This document shows positions 33,499-42,896 of a stretch of DNA of 43,888 nucleotides, piece after piece (position 1 is the stretch's first letter; every line of letters starts with the position of its first letter). Under the pieces are notes generated by a model that saw nothing but the letters and a program-made list of their open reading frames with translations, had not been told where the DNA came from and made no database searches. This DNA comes from Photorhabdus australis DSM 17609 (lineage in GTDB: Bacteria > Pseudomonadota > Gammaproteobacteria > Enterobacterales > Enterobacteriaceae), in contig NZ_JONO01000044.1 of assembly GCF_000711895.1 (NCBI RefSeq), positions 1 through 43,888 on the forward strand. The letters are read 5' to 3'. The position numbers were made by a program, and so were the translations under genes.

Positions 33499-34307
33499 CT
33501 TGTTCGAACCGAAATTTTATGTATCAATAAGTAACAATATGTAATAAAGTGTTTCTAAATACAAAGCCATTTACATTTATCACTGACTATGAACCAACGT
33601 AACACAATGATAATCCTGGACTTCAACAATCACTAACATTGATTTAATTCTTTCATAGAATAATACAATTCTATAAAACATATAAAACAACATATTCAGA
33701 TTTATCAATAAAATTTAGAAAAACAATATAACAACCATGCCAAATCATATTATTAAAATATAAAAAATCATAATAAAGATATTTCCAACAATATAAACCA
33801 GCAATTAACACGATACAAACCACAATATAAAAACATTATTTTCATAGAAAAAACCAATCAGACACACAAACAAATAATCAATAAAATCAACAATATAAAT
33901 ATAACAATAAATTTAAAAGAATAATAAAAAATTAGATAACGACATGCTCAAAAATAACATACAAACATGAAAAATTAATTAAATCATTATCAAATAAATA
34001 TAAAGAAATCAAAAAAACATCGTTGACATCAATTTTTAAAGTTGAATTCTTATATTTAAAAAAAACAAAAACATTGAAAAACATTTATTTTTTCATACCT
34101 GTTTTAATTATTTTCTTATAATATAATTAAAAGTAGAAGATATTAACACTTTGTTACTTATTTGAACTTAACATTTATAATAATATCGAATACCCTGCAC
34201 CACATCAATGACAATAGAGATATCACAAAATCAGCTCAAGCCTGATCGGCAAAATTCAATTCGAATTCACAGAGAAAAACTATATATCGGTGACAGGTTA
34301 TCTGTTT
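33499..34307. other. AT-rich intergenic region after the fimbrial operon
   Basis: About 810 bases of strongly AT-rich sequence with no recognised gene. The composition resembles the fimbrial leader. It may contain the promoter of the small membrane-protein frame at 34308. Confidence 0.4.
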
Positions 34308-34523
34308 ATGAAAATGATACTTATTCTTATAACAGCAATATTAATATCAATTAGTTTATTACTCGCAGCAGTATTCTTACAATTGGCAATATTACAGATA
34401 AATGAAACCAAACCAAATCCAATAACTGTAGATATTCAACCGGTTTATCGATCTTCTTCTTCCCGGAAAAAGCATCTCAAGCGTGAAAAAAAACAAAAAA
34501 ACATTATTATATTTTATATATAA
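34308..34523 (+). CDS. Possible small single-pass membrane protein
   Basis: 71 residues from the ATG at 34308. One long hydrophobic stretch (residues about 2-28, MILILITAILISISLLLAAV then FLQLAILQI) is followed by a basic, Ser-rich tail (SSSSRKKHLKREKKQK). The pattern is like single-span inner-membrane proteins with a positively charged cytoplasmic tail. No good Shine-Dalgarno site is seen and the flanks are AT-rich, where such frames arise by chance. No family is recognised. Confidence 0.35.
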   Translation: MKMILILITAILISISLLLAAVFLQLAILQINETKPNPITVDIQPVYRSSSSRKKHLKREKKQKNIIIFYI

Positions 34524-34720
34524 ATCAAACTAGACAGATATTATTTTGTATAAAAATAATACACAACCAAACTATAATTTGATAAAAAAATAGGATACAT
34601 CAATAACATATCAATTTTAATACAGAAAAAGTTCTTATGAATTATTAATAACTCTGGCTATGCTGGATTTATTTTGCTAGCATTAGCTTGTTTTTTATTC
34701 AGAGCAAACGAGGAAAAGCA

Positions 34721-35509
34721 ATGCCCTCTCGAACGATGAGGACAACCGCCATCTTCGCTTTCTTTATTTCACTGTTGTTTTCCGCTTTTGGCCAGGCATC
34801 AACTAGTACCGCTAAAAGCATAGAGTATTCTCACAATGGCATACAAAGCAGTTTGCCAGATTTGCGAAAATACCCTTCAGGCACCCCACGTAAGAAAGCG
34901 TTTTTAAATGTTGTTGTCCCAGTGATTGATAAACACAATCAACAAATTATGCAGGAACGGGAATGGCTACTGAAACATCAGGATGTCAAACGTTGGTCCA
35001 CTCAGGATATCAAGCGCCTGCAACAAATTTGCAAAAACTACAACGTGAGCTGTAGCAGCTCACCTAAAAAAGTTAATTGGAACAAGCTACTAAGCCGAGT
35101 TGATATCATCCCAACCCATTTTGTTGCTACTCAGGCTGCAACAGAATCTGGCTGGGGAACCTCTAAGCTTGCACAGCAAAACAACAATCTGTTCGGTATG
35201 CGTTGTGGCAACAGTTGTAAGAGAACGCAAGGTAAGATAAAAGGCTATTCTTCCTATCCGACTATAAATGATTCTGTCGAAGCTTATATGCGGAACATAA
35301 ATACCCATAACGCTTATGAATCATTGCGTGTTTCACGCGCTAAACAGAGAAGCCTGCAAACATCACTGAATACCAGCAAACTGATTGATAATCTTGAAGG
35401 ATATTCACAACTAGGTTCTACTTACAACAGCTACTTGCATAAAGTCTTTAACAGCAACAAAGGGCTTATCACTCAGGCGCAAAAGTTAGCTAAAAACGAA
35501 CATAACTAA
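34721..35509 (+). CDS. bax: Bax-like glucosaminidase (peptidoglycan hydrolase, GH73-type)
   Basis: 262 residues. The domain is the mannosyl-glycoprotein endo-beta-N-acetylglucosaminidase fold found in E. coli Bax and in FlgJ-like autolysins, which cut N-acetylglucosamine linkages in peptidoglycan. The catalytic block is ATQAATESGWGTSKLAQQNN with E142; NNLFGMRCGN and YSSYPTINDSVEAYMRNINT are further family blocks. A signal peptide covers about residues 1-28 (IFAFFISLLFSAFGQAS). I start at 34721 because GAGG lies 7 bases upstream; the longer frame to 34688 has no site. The length matches E. coli Bax (274 residues). It probably acts in the periplasm. It sits about 400 bases before the acetyltransferase operon. 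Confidence 0.88.
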   Translation: MPSRTMRTTAIFAFFISLLFSAFGQASTSTAKSIEYSHNGIQSSLPDLRKYPSGTPRKKAFLNVVVPVIDKHNQQIMQEREWLLKHQDVKRWSTQDIKRLQQICKNYNVSCSSSPKKVNWNKLLSRVDIIPTHFVATQAATESGWGTSKLAQQNNNLFGMRCGNSCKRTQGKIKGYSSYPTINDSVEAYMRNINTHNAYESLRVSRAKQRSLQTSLNTSKLIDNLEGYSQLGSTYNSYLHKVFNSNKGLITQAQKLAKNEHN

Positions 35510-35525
35510 AAATCCTATCAGTATA

Positions 35526-35637
35526 TACCCTATGGATTTCAAGATGGATCGCGACGGCAAGTGAACGCATCCCCAGGAGCATAGATAACTATGTGACTGG
35601 GGTAAGTGAACGCAGCCAACAAAGAGTCAACCGGGTA
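35526..35637 (-). repeat. ERIC element, opposite orientation
   Basis: A 112-base ERIC copy in reverse orientation. It starts TACCCTATGGATTTCAAG and ends with GGGTA, flanked by TA. The central palindrome with CCCCAGGAGCATAG and GTGACTGGGG is well kept. Confidence 0.9.
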
Positions 35638-35647
35638 TAAATCCGAA

Positions 35648-35752
35648 TATACCGAATGAACTTCAAGATGCTTGAGCCGTCAGACATAAAAACATTTAAA
35701 TTCAAAAACATAATCGTTTTTCAAACATGCACTTTGAAGTATCTTGAGTATA
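35648..35752. repeat. MITE-like inverted-repeat element
   Basis: A 105-base stretch whose ends are imperfect inverted repeats: 17 of 24 positions agree between the left end (TATACCGAATGAACTTCAAG...) and the reverse complement of the right end (TATACTCAAGATACTTCAAA...). It begins 10 bases after the ERIC at 35526. It does not match ERIC internally, so it may belong to a second small mobile repeat family. I see no other copy in the window. Confidence 0.5.
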
Positions 35753-35920
35753 TATTGTTCTAACTACCAATATCAGCCATTTCATAACAAAATATGGAAC
35801 GGCTGATTTCCTCAATATCCACTAGCTTGTCTTACTCATTGATAGAATGTTTAAGTTAAGTATTATAATATCACTCAAATTGCCCTATAATCGCGATGAA
35901 ATGATTAGCCAGAGTTTAAT

Positions 35921-37342
35921 ATGAATTTCTTTTCTTTTGAGTTTCTCGGGTCCTTTGTTGCCTTCTTTCTCTTGTATTGGATGTTACAAAAAAGTGCAAA
36001 AATACAAAACTATTTACTGATAATGGCAAGTTATTTGTTTGTCTTTTCTTTTAATCCACTTTTTGCTGGCATCCTATTTAGCTATACATTATTCATTTAT
36101 CTCTTAACAAACATAATCAGTAAATACCTATCCAACTACATCACATTTACTATCCTGACAATAGGTATTCTAGGGTGTTTTACTGTATTCAAATATTATT
36201 CTTTCTTTCAAGAAAGTCTCCAACAAGCATTTGCCCAATTTGGTTTATCCATAGATTTACCTGTACTAACATTGCTCGTACCTCTGGGTTTATCTTTTTA
36301 TGCATTCCATTCTGTTAGCTATGTCGTTTCTGTTGGCAGAAATGAAATTCCACGGGCATCATTCCCTGATGTCGTTTTATACCTCTGTTTTTTCCCAAGT
36401 ATTGTTGCCGGGCCAATAAACCGAGCTAAAGATTTCCTGCCTCAAATTCAGATTTCATCAAGAATAATTATTGAGCCATCAAGGGCCATATTACTGATTG
36501 TATTAGCAATCACAAAACTATTCCTGTTTAGCTCTTATTTGTCTGAAAATTATGTCAATCCAATTTTTGATGACCCCACCGGCTACGATGCAGGAAAAAT
36601 CCTGGTAGGTATTTATGCTTATGCCTGGCACATCTATTTCAATTTTTCCGGTTATACCAACTTAGTTACCGGATTAGCGTTACTACTCGGATTCAGAGTT
36701 CCTCAAAACTTTAATGCCCCTTATCTGGCTGAAAATTTACAAACTTTCTGGCGCCGCTGGCATATCAGTTTATCTGAGTTTATCCGTGATTACGTCTATA
36801 TTCCTTTTGGTGGTAATAAAAAAGGGTTTCTACGTAAAAATCTTAATTTGTTTGCCGCTATGGTAATCTCTGGTTTATGGCATGGTGCCGGAATTAACTT
36901 TATCATTTGGGGCGCGATTCATGGATTAGGATTATTCATCCTAAACATTAAAGATCAATTGTTTTCTCCAACAGATAAAAAAAACAAGAATACACCTAAA
37001 AACCCAATCACTTCATTTTTATCCAGAGTAATCACTTTCCACTTTGTTTGTCTGGCATGGGTTTTCTTCCGTTGTCCTACTCTGGATGATGCCCTGACAT
37101 TATTAAATCAATTAATATCATCAGATTTATTCCACTCAATCACAACTAACGGTTGGTTACTGATGATGTTCTGGGGGCTCTTTATTATTTATCCGAAACT
37201 TATTAACCTGAAAACAGCGATTGAAAAAATCCATTTCCATATTCCATGGACATACTACCCAATACCATTAGCTATCATTCTAACTTTGGTATTTATGCTT
37301 TCACCACAAGGAATGCCAGGTTTTATCTATGCCAATTTCTGA
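35921..37342 (+). CDS. MBOAT-family O-acyltransferase (PatA/AlgI-like)
   Basis: 473 residues with about 11 membrane helices. MBOAT proteins such as PatA and AlgI move acetyl groups across the inner membrane for O-acetylation of peptidoglycan or polysaccharides. The signature histidines are present: H281 in FWRRWHISLSEFIRDYVYIP and H321 in GLWHGAG, 40 residues apart as in the family. YLCFFPSIVAGPINR is another conserved block. The following SGNH gene overlaps by 14 nt, and a second SGNH gene overlaps that one by 14 nt, so the three are coupled. This layout resembles patA-patB-ape peptidoglycan O-acetylation loci, although exopolysaccharide acetylation is possible. The promoter should be in the region after the ERIC/MITE elements. 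Confidence 0.88.
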   Translation: MNFFSFEFLGSFVAFFLLYWMLQKSAKIQNYLLIMASYLFVFSFNPLFAGILFSYTLFIYLLTNIISKYLSNYITFTILTIGILGCFTVFKYYSFFQESLQQAFAQFGLSIDLPVLTLLVPLGLSFYAFHSVSYVVSVGRNEIPRASFPDVVLYLCFFPSIVAGPINRAKDFLPQIQISSRIIIEPSRAILLIVLAITKLFLFSSYLSENYVNPIFDDPTGYDAGKILVGIYAYAWHIYFNFSGYTNLVTGLALLLGFRVPQNFNAPYLAENLQTFWRRWHISLSEFIRDYVYIPFGGNKKGFLRKNLNLFAAMVISGLWHGAGINFIIWGAIHGLGLFILNIKDQLFSPTDKKNKNTPKNPITSFLSRVITFHFVCLAWVFFRCPTLDDALTLLNQLISSDLFHSITTNGWLLMMFWGLFIIYPKLINLKTAIEKIHFHIPWTYYPIPLAIILTLVFMLSPQGMPGFIYANF

Positions 37343-38450
37343 GTTCAAATCCAATCTAAAAACAGCTGGGCAAGTCACTCTTATCATAGTGTTAACCAGC
37401 CTACTATTAATCTGGTTGAATCACCGTTCACTGGATAGATTCTGGCAACAGAAATACCACCAGCAAAGCCTTTGGGCAACCTTACAAGGTAATCCACTCT
37501 GGGATTTTGGAGATAACCTGGAACAAGGTGTTCTGGCTGCGGGGGAAGCTTTCATATTACACACCACCACCAGTAACAGTGACGATCATCAGCAAACTGC
37601 TCAGGAATCCAGTATTACGCTTCCTAAAGATTTTCAGATCGGACTACGATTCTTAAATGGTTATATCTCTCCTGTTACAAATTCATCTGCAACTTTCCCA
37701 GCGTTATTACAAAAATCCCTCCATGCTGATTCTGTCAGTTCATCAATACACCATAGTCAATCCAGTATCGTTATCGCCAAAACCAATGTGGCTCTTACAG
37801 CTAAGGATAAGGTACTTTTTGCCGGAGATTCAATGATGCAAGGTATTGCCCCTCATCTGAAACGTCGGCTCTTTCAGGATTACGGTATTTCAAGTATTAA
37901 TCTCAGCAAACAAAGTACTGGGCTTGCTTACCCCAGTTTCTTTAATTGGCCAGCAACTATCAACAAGACACTGGAAACCAACCACGATATCAAGCTGGTT
38001 ATTATCTTTCTGGGACCCAATGATCCTTGGGATATGCCACCAGAACATGGGCGTATCTATCTAAAATTTGCCAGCGCTGATTGGGAAAACCTCTACCGCC
38101 AGCGTATTAATATGATCCTTACTGAAGCTCGTCACTATGGCGCTGATGTTATCTGGGTTGGCCCTCCAAATATGCGACAGAAAAAACTTTCTACCAGTAT
38201 GAAATATCTGAGCTCATTATATCAATCAGAAGTAGCGAAAGCCGGAGAAATATATGTTTCCGTTAATAATATCTTTCAATATCATGCGGATGATTATTCT
38301 GATTATATTGGTGATAATAGCAATAAAATTAAACTCAGAAGCGGTGATGGGATACACTTTAGCTTGAAAGGTCAGCAAGCTATTTCAGACAACATATTTT
38401 CATTAATTAAATTCATTCAGGAACCAGCCAAACAAAATGGGAATGCTTAA
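37329..38450 (+). CDS. Membrane-anchored SGNH-hydrolase-fold protein (PatB-like acetyltransferase or DUF459 type)
   Basis: 373 residues. One N-terminal membrane anchor (residues about 14-32, VTLIIVLTSLLLIWL) puts the SGNH domain in the periplasm. The SGNH blocks are clear: FAGDSMM with S168, a GPND segment in IIFLGPNDPWDM, and DGIHFS with D340 and H343. In the PatA/PatB scheme the SGNH partner passes the acetyl group to MurNAc; in other loci such proteins are deacetylases. The sequence resembles the DUF459 SGNH proteins. It overlaps the MBOAT gene by 14 nt and the next SGNH gene by 14 nt. Whether it transfers or removes acetyl groups cannot be decided from sequence alone. Confidence 0.82.
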   Translation: MPISEFKSNLKTAGQVTLIIVLTSLLLIWLNHRSLDRFWQQKYHQQSLWATLQGNPLWDFGDNLEQGVLAAGEAFILHTTTSNSDDHQQTAQESSITLPKDFQIGLRFLNGYISPVTNSSATFPALLQKSLHADSVSSSIHHSQSSIVIAKTNVALTAKDKVLFAGDSMMQGIAPHLKRRLFQDYGISSINLSKQSTGLAYPSFFNWPATINKTLETNHDIKLVIIFLGPNDPWDMPPEHGRIYLKFASADWENLYRQRINMILTEARHYGADVIWVGPPNMRQKKLSTSMKYLSSLYQSEVAKAGEIYVSVNNIFQYHADDYSDYIGDNSNKIKLRSGDGIHFSLKGQQAISDNIFSLIKFIQEPAKQNGNA

Positions 38451-39657
38451 AAAACTTCACAAGCGATACCAGTCTGTTAGTACTGGCCTGGTCATCATAC
38501 TCTCTTTAAGCTTGATATCATGCCATAAGCAAAGGCCAGAACATTTGCTAACACAACATTCAATGAAAATGAGCCAACAGTTAACCGACTTTGGTGAACC
38601 GAATCTAGCCTTACTCGCAAATAAACTTCACAACAGCCAGCATAATCAACTGCATTTTATTCAGATAGGTGATTCCCATACTGCCGCAGATTTTTTCACT
38701 GGCAAACTCCGAGCCTTGTTACAACAACGTTTCGGCGATGCCGGTATCGGTTTTGTCAGCCCAATAAACATTCCCGGACAACGTAGCGCCATGATTGGTA
38801 TAACGAGTGATAAACAGCAATGGGAACTGACTACCAGCCGCAAAGATAACCGACCTGATTTCCCTCTCGGAGGTGCAATTGCAGAGCCTGATAGCGAAAC
38901 AAGCAAACTGGTTTTAAAGCTATTTGTACCATCCTATACTCACTATCAACTCAAATTGTTATATCAGACACCTGCTGATTCTCAGATTCTAGTTCAGTCT
39001 GCAACCAAACAAATCCTTAAATTACCGGCAACCCGCGGTCAATGGCAGTTTTCTTCTGAAAAAACCGTCAAATTCCCAGTTAATATTATGGCAACACAAG
39101 ATAACCAGTTGAAATTAGGCGGCTGGTTTATCAAACGTAAACAACCAGGTGTTATATTATCCGCTTTAGGTATCAATGGTGCGACTATTAATATGATGGA
39201 TAAATGGCAGCCACAATGGATTAATACTTTAGCTCAAATGCACCCTGATATGATAATCCTCGCTTATGGCACAAATGCCGCTTTTAATAATTCGTTGGAT
39301 TTATCTGATTATCGCCAACAATTGACAACCAAGATAAAACAGATTCGCCATCAGTTGCCACAAGCAGCTATTCTTATCATCGGTCCGAGTGACTCCTTAA
39401 AAAATGGCCAAGCCACAAGCTGTACAACACAACAACCCACAATGTTGAATGATGTCATCCATATTCAACAGGAAGTCGCCAAAGAGCAGCACACACTATT
39501 CTGGAACTGGCGTGAATATATGGGTGGCGAATGTTCAATTAAGAGCTGGGCGCAACAAAACCTTGCGCGGCCAGATTATGTTCACCTTTCAGCCGCAGGT
39601 TATGAGCGCAGTGCGAAAGCTTTATATAAACAATTAATAGACGTTCTTGGGCAATAG
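38437..39657 (+). CDS. SGNH-hydrolase-fold lipoprotein, possible O-acetylesterase
   Basis: 406 residues. The N-terminal signal ends in a lipobox-like SLISC (C29 from the first ATG), so it is probably a lipoprotein. The SGNH blocks are FIQIGDSHTAADFF with S80, ILAYGTNAAF as block III, and DYVHLSAAGY with D380 and H383 as the catalytic pair. The family holds peptidoglycan O-acetylesterases and alginate O-acetyltransferase accessory proteins. It is the last gene of the acetylation operon. By analogy with patA-patB-ape it may remove acetyl groups. The start is ambiguous between the ATG at 38437 and that at 38443. Confidence 0.8.
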   Translation: MGMLKKLHKRYQSVSTGLVIILSLSLISCHKQRPEHLLTQHSMKMSQQLTDFGEPNLALLANKLHNSQHNQLHFIQIGDSHTAADFFTGKLRALLQQRFGDAGIGFVSPINIPGQRSAMIGITSDKQQWELTTSRKDNRPDFPLGGAIAEPDSETSKLVLKLFVPSYTHYQLKLLYQTPADSQILVQSATKQILKLPATRGQWQFSSEKTVKFPVNIMATQDNQLKLGGWFIKRKQPGVILSALGINGATINMMDKWQPQWINTLAQMHPDMIILAYGTNAAFNNSLDLSDYRQQLTTKIKQIRHQLPQAAILIIGPSDSLKNGQATSCTTQQPTMLNDVIHIQQEVAKEQHTLFWNWREYMGGECSIKSWAQQNLARPDYVHLSAAGYERSAKALYKQLIDVLGQ

Positions 39658-39855
39658 TAACGATGAAATTTTGCTTAAATTATATGGGAGTATATTAACC
39701 ATCAATGAAGCAATCACCATCCATTAATGAGAACACAATTCTGGTTTTATTAATTATCTGCGTAGCTGACTTATCTTCCGCCTTCATAGGAGGCGACATT
39801 ATTCAACGCCATCAAAGAGTGCTTTGAATTTTGGTTAATTAAGATGACAGAGGAA

Positions 39856-41193
39856 TTACATCACAGCAAAAAAAATCATCCCAACAACAGCACCTGTTGT
39901 TCCAAGGATGGTTTCCATAATTGACCAGGTTTTCAGTGTCTGGGATTCTGTTGCGCCAGTAAATTTACCGAATAACCAAAAACCTGAATCATTAACATGG
40001 CTCAATACCAGAGATCCACCCGCAATACAGATTGAAAGAGCCGCAAGCTGAGCTCCAGAATATCCCAATACCTCAACAACTGGCATAACCAGGCCAACCG
40101 TTGTCAAACAAGCCACAGTTGCAGATCCTTGAATAACACGAACCGTACTAGCAAGAATAAAGCATGCTAACGCAATTGGCAGACCCGCATCAATCAATGA
40201 ATTCCCCAAAGCTGGGCCAACACCAGAATCCACCAACACTTGTTTGAAGACTCCACCTGCTCCAGTAACCAACAAAATAATTCCAGCCGGTTGAATAGCC
40301 GAAGAGCAAATATCCATCACTTTTTCTTTACTCATCCCACGGCGAATTGCCAAGCCATAAATGGCGACCAAGCAAGCAATCAGAATCGCCGAAAATGGAT
40401 GACCGATAAATTCAAGCCATTGGTACAATTCAGAACATTGTACAACAAAGCGCTCACCAACAGCCTTTGCTCCAACCAAAGCCAAGGGAAACAAAACCAA
40501 CGATAGACTCAGACCAAAAGATGGCATTTTACCTTGACCAAGGCTTGGCTCTTTTATATCAGCAGGTAAATCCAAAGTAACGTATTTACTGATAAAACTA
40601 CCAAAAATCGGGCCAGCCAGTAACATCCCGGGAATTGACGCACTAAGACCAATCAGGATCATCCAGCCAAAATCGGCATTCATCTGTGAAGCTAATAACA
40701 TCGGAACCGGGCCAGGTAACAGAAATGCCGCAGCAGCTGCAACACCAGCAAACAGAGGAATAACCAATTTCACTACGTTACCGCCAGTACGGCGTGCTAC
40801 TGCAAATGCCACACCAATCAGTAAAACAATTGCTACATCAAAAAATAGTGGCAGGGCACAAACCAAGCCAGCTATTCCCAATGAATAATGAGCACGTTTT
40901 TCACCAAAACTATTTAGTAATTTAACCGCAATCTGATCCAGAGCACCTGTTTCGTGTAAAACCTTACCAAACATGGCACCCAGTGCAACAACAATTGCCA
41001 GAAAGCCTAATGTTCCTCCCATTCCTTCTTGCATTGTTTCGGTAATTTTATTCAACGACATACCAGAAAAAACACCAGCCCCCATAGAAACCAATATTAA
41101 TGCCACAAAAGCGTGTATTCTTACCTTCATCACCAAAAATAGCAGTAAGAGAACAGAGCCAACTGCTGTCAGGACTAAAGTTAAAGTATTCAT
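39856..41193 (-). CDS. gntU: Gluconate permease, GntU/GntP family
   Basis: 445 residues with 12-14 hydrophobic segments. GntP-family transporters bring D-gluconate in with protons. The sequence is close to E. coli GntU: MNTLTLVLTAVGSVLLLLFL at the start, FGKVLHETGALDQIA, LPLFFDVAIVLLIGVAFAVA, VIQGSATVACLTTVGLV and LSHVNDSGFWLFGKFTG are hallmark blocks of the family. The start codon overlaps the gntK stop by one base (TAATG), so the two are translationally coupled. It lies last in the gntR-gntK-gntU order seen in E. coli. Confidence 0.93.
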   Translation of the reverse strand: MNTLTLVLTAVGSVLLLLFLVMKVRIHAFVALILVSMGAGVFSGMSLNKITETMQEGMGGTLGFLAIVVALGAMFGKVLHETGALDQIAVKLLNSFGEKRAHYSLGIAGLVCALPLFFDVAIVLLIGVAFAVARRTGGNVVKLVIPLFAGVAAAAAFLLPGPVPMLLASQMNADFGWMILIGLSASIPGMLLAGPIFGSFISKYVTLDLPADIKEPSLGQGKMPSFGLSLSLVLFPLALVGAKAVGERFVVQCSELYQWLEFIGHPFSAILIACLVAIYGLAIRRGMSKEKVMDICSSAIQPAGIILLVTGAGGVFKQVLVDSGVGPALGNSLIDAGLPIALACFILASTVRVIQGSATVACLTTVGLVMPVVEVLGYSGAQLAALSICIAGGSLVLSHVNDSGFWLFGKFTGATESQTLKTWSIMETILGTTGAVVGMIFFAVM

Positions 41194-41732
41194 TATTTTT
41201 CCCCTGAAATGATGCTATTAATTATTTTTATCGAGTGATTAATCACTTCATCTAGAGACAATCTAATATCAATCGGGTAAACATCCTTTTCATCACTGTC
41301 TGGTTCTTCTAATGCCTCAAATTGAGATATCAACATTTGAGGTTTAAAAAAATGATCTTTACGTGCTTTCAACCGACTTTCAATTAAATCAAAATCGCCT
41401 TTCATATAAAGAAATGACAGATTCTGATTATTATCACGCAGCATATCCCGGTAATGCTTTTTTAAAGCAGAACAAACAATCAGAGAAACCAGATTTGTGC
41501 GTTGCATAGCAAAAACCGCATCATTCAGTGATCTCAACCAAGGTTTACGATCTTCATCATTCAATGCATGTCCTTCTGCCATCTTATTAATATTAGATCT
41601 TGGATGTAAAAAATCGCCATCTAAAAAAGCGATATCCAATTGATAGGCCACAGCATTAGCAACAGCAGATTTACCACTGCCGGATACCCCCATAAGCACA
41701 AAAACATGATTCGGATGATGGGTACCTCTCAT
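41193..41732 (-). CDS. gntK: Gluconokinase GntK
   Basis: 179 residues. Gluconokinase phosphorylates gluconate to 6-phosphogluconate, feeding the Entner-Doudoroff and pentose phosphate pathways. The P-loop GVSGSGKS is at residues 15-22. FLDGDFLHPRSNINKMAEGH is the substrate-side block and VCSALKKHYRDMLR carries the conserved Lys/Arg. AAGGAG precedes the ATG by 6 bases. The promoter with two GntR operators lies just upstream, so the operon is induced by gluconate. Confidence 0.95.
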   Translation of the reverse strand: MRGTHHPNHVFVLMGVSGSGKSAVANAVAYQLDIAFLDGDFLHPRSNINKMAEGHALNDEDRKPWLRSLNDAVFAMQRTNLVSLIVCSALKKHYRDMLRDNNQNLSFLYMKGDFDLIESRLKARKDHFFKPQMLISQFEALEEPDSDEKDVYPIDIRLSLDEVINHSIKIINSIISGEK

Positions 41733-41767
41733 ATAAACTCCTTAAGCACGGATCCTTTACCCGCAAA

Positions 41768-41796
41768 ATGTTACCGGTAACTGTTATCGGTAACAT
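41768..41796 (-). promoter_or_regulatory. Tandem GntR operators upstream of gntK
   Basis: Two overlapping 16-base sites on the top strand: ATGTTACCGGTAACTG (41768-41783) and CTGTTATCGGTAACAT (41781-41796). Both match the known E. coli GntR operator type (ATGTTACCGGTAACAT-like). They lie 36 bases before the gntK start and touch the probable -10 element, so bound GntR would block RNA polymerase. Confidence 0.88.
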
Positions 41797-41823
41797 TATC
41801 AGAAGTAGAAACAAGATCCGCAA
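41795..41823 (-). promoter_or_regulatory. Probable gntKU promoter
   Basis: On the minus strand TTGCGG (-35), 17 bases, then GATAAT (-10, 41795-41800). The -10 is one base off consensus and overlaps the upstream operator. The -35 is weak, matching only TTG. Confidence 0.5.
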
Positions 41824-41900
41824 CAACACAGAATCTTCATAAAATAAAAATGTGATGATTATCCCAAATAAATTTAAAAAATATGAAATTAATAGATCAA

Positions 41901-42896
41901 CTAAATACTTTCTCCTAGTGATATTTCAAAGCCAATATCAACCATTTTCTGCGGAAAATGTTCTCCTTTCAAACGTGCCATCAATAATTCAGCAGCTCTC
42001 CGCCCCATTAAATCACGAGGTGTTAGCACACTAGCAAGTTTTGGTGTCATAACCTGACCAACATCGTGACCATGGAAACCAGCTATTGCAATATCGTGCG
42101 GTACAGCAATCCCCTGACGTTGGCACTCAAAAATTGCTCCAATAGCAAGGTCATCGTTAGTACAGAATAAACCATCCACATCAGGATATTTTGTTCGGGC
42201 TTCATTCAGTAACTGTCCCCCCAATGTGTAAGAAGAACTTTTTGGTGTCATCACCTTGCCGGGCTTTAAACCCGCACTTTTCATAGCAACTTCATAACCT
42301 TCCAGACGAATAATTGTCCTCTCATCCTGCCTTGCCCCAAGATAAATAACTTGCTGACAACCTCGCTCAATCATTGCCATTGTCATCTGCCGAGCTGCTT
42401 CAAAGTTATCAATACCAACTGCTGTATCAAAACAAGGGGAAACACAATCCATCAATTCAACAACAGGAATACCAGCCGTTTCCAACATTCTTAAGGTTCG
42501 TGGAGTATGAGTACGTTCAGAAAGAATCAGGCCATCAACATTATAAGAAAGTAAAGAAACCAGACGCTCTTCCTCTTTCTCTGGCAAATATCCATAATGA
42601 GCTAACATGGTCTGATACCCATTACGATCTGTCACATATTCAATGCCGCGGATAACTTCCGCAAAAACCTGGTTAGTCAATGAAGGTAACAAAATACCAA
42701 TAGCATAGCTGGTAGAATTAGAAAGGATATCAGGCACTCGGTTTGGGATATAACCTAGCTCATCCAACGCATCAGCTATTTTCTTTCTCAATTGCTCAGA
42801 AACCTGATCAGGATTACGCAAAAAACGACTTACTGTCATTTTCGTCACACCAACACGATCGGCCACATCTTGTAAAATAGGGCGTTTTTTCTTCAT
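41901..42896 (-). CDS. gntR: Gluconate operon repressor GntR (LacI family)
   Basis: 331 residues. LacI-family repressor with the N-terminal helix-turn-helix at residues 8-33 (LQDVADRVGVTKMTVSRFLR) followed by a hinge and a periplasmic-binding-protein-like domain. In E. coli GntR represses gntKU and releases DNA on binding gluconate. Here the gene lies 168 bases upstream of gntK, and the intergenic region has two GntR operators. The length and gene order fit E. coli gntRKU. Confidence 0.94.
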   Translation of the reverse strand: MKKKRPILQDVADRVGVTKMTVSRFLRNPDQVSEQLRKKIADALDELGYIPNRVPDILSNSTSYAIGILLPSLTNQVFAEVIRGIEYVTDRNGYQTMLAHYGYLPEKEEERLVSLLSYNVDGLILSERTHTPRTLRMLETAGIPVVELMDCVSPCFDTAVGIDNFEAARQMTMAMIERGCQQVIYLGARQDERTIIRLEGYEVAMKSAGLKPGKVMTPKSSSYTLGGQLLNEARTKYPDVDGLFCTNDDLAIGAIFECQRQGIAVPHDIAIAGFHGHDVGQVMTPKLASVLTPRDLMGRRAAELLMARLKGEHFPQKMVDIGFEISLGESI

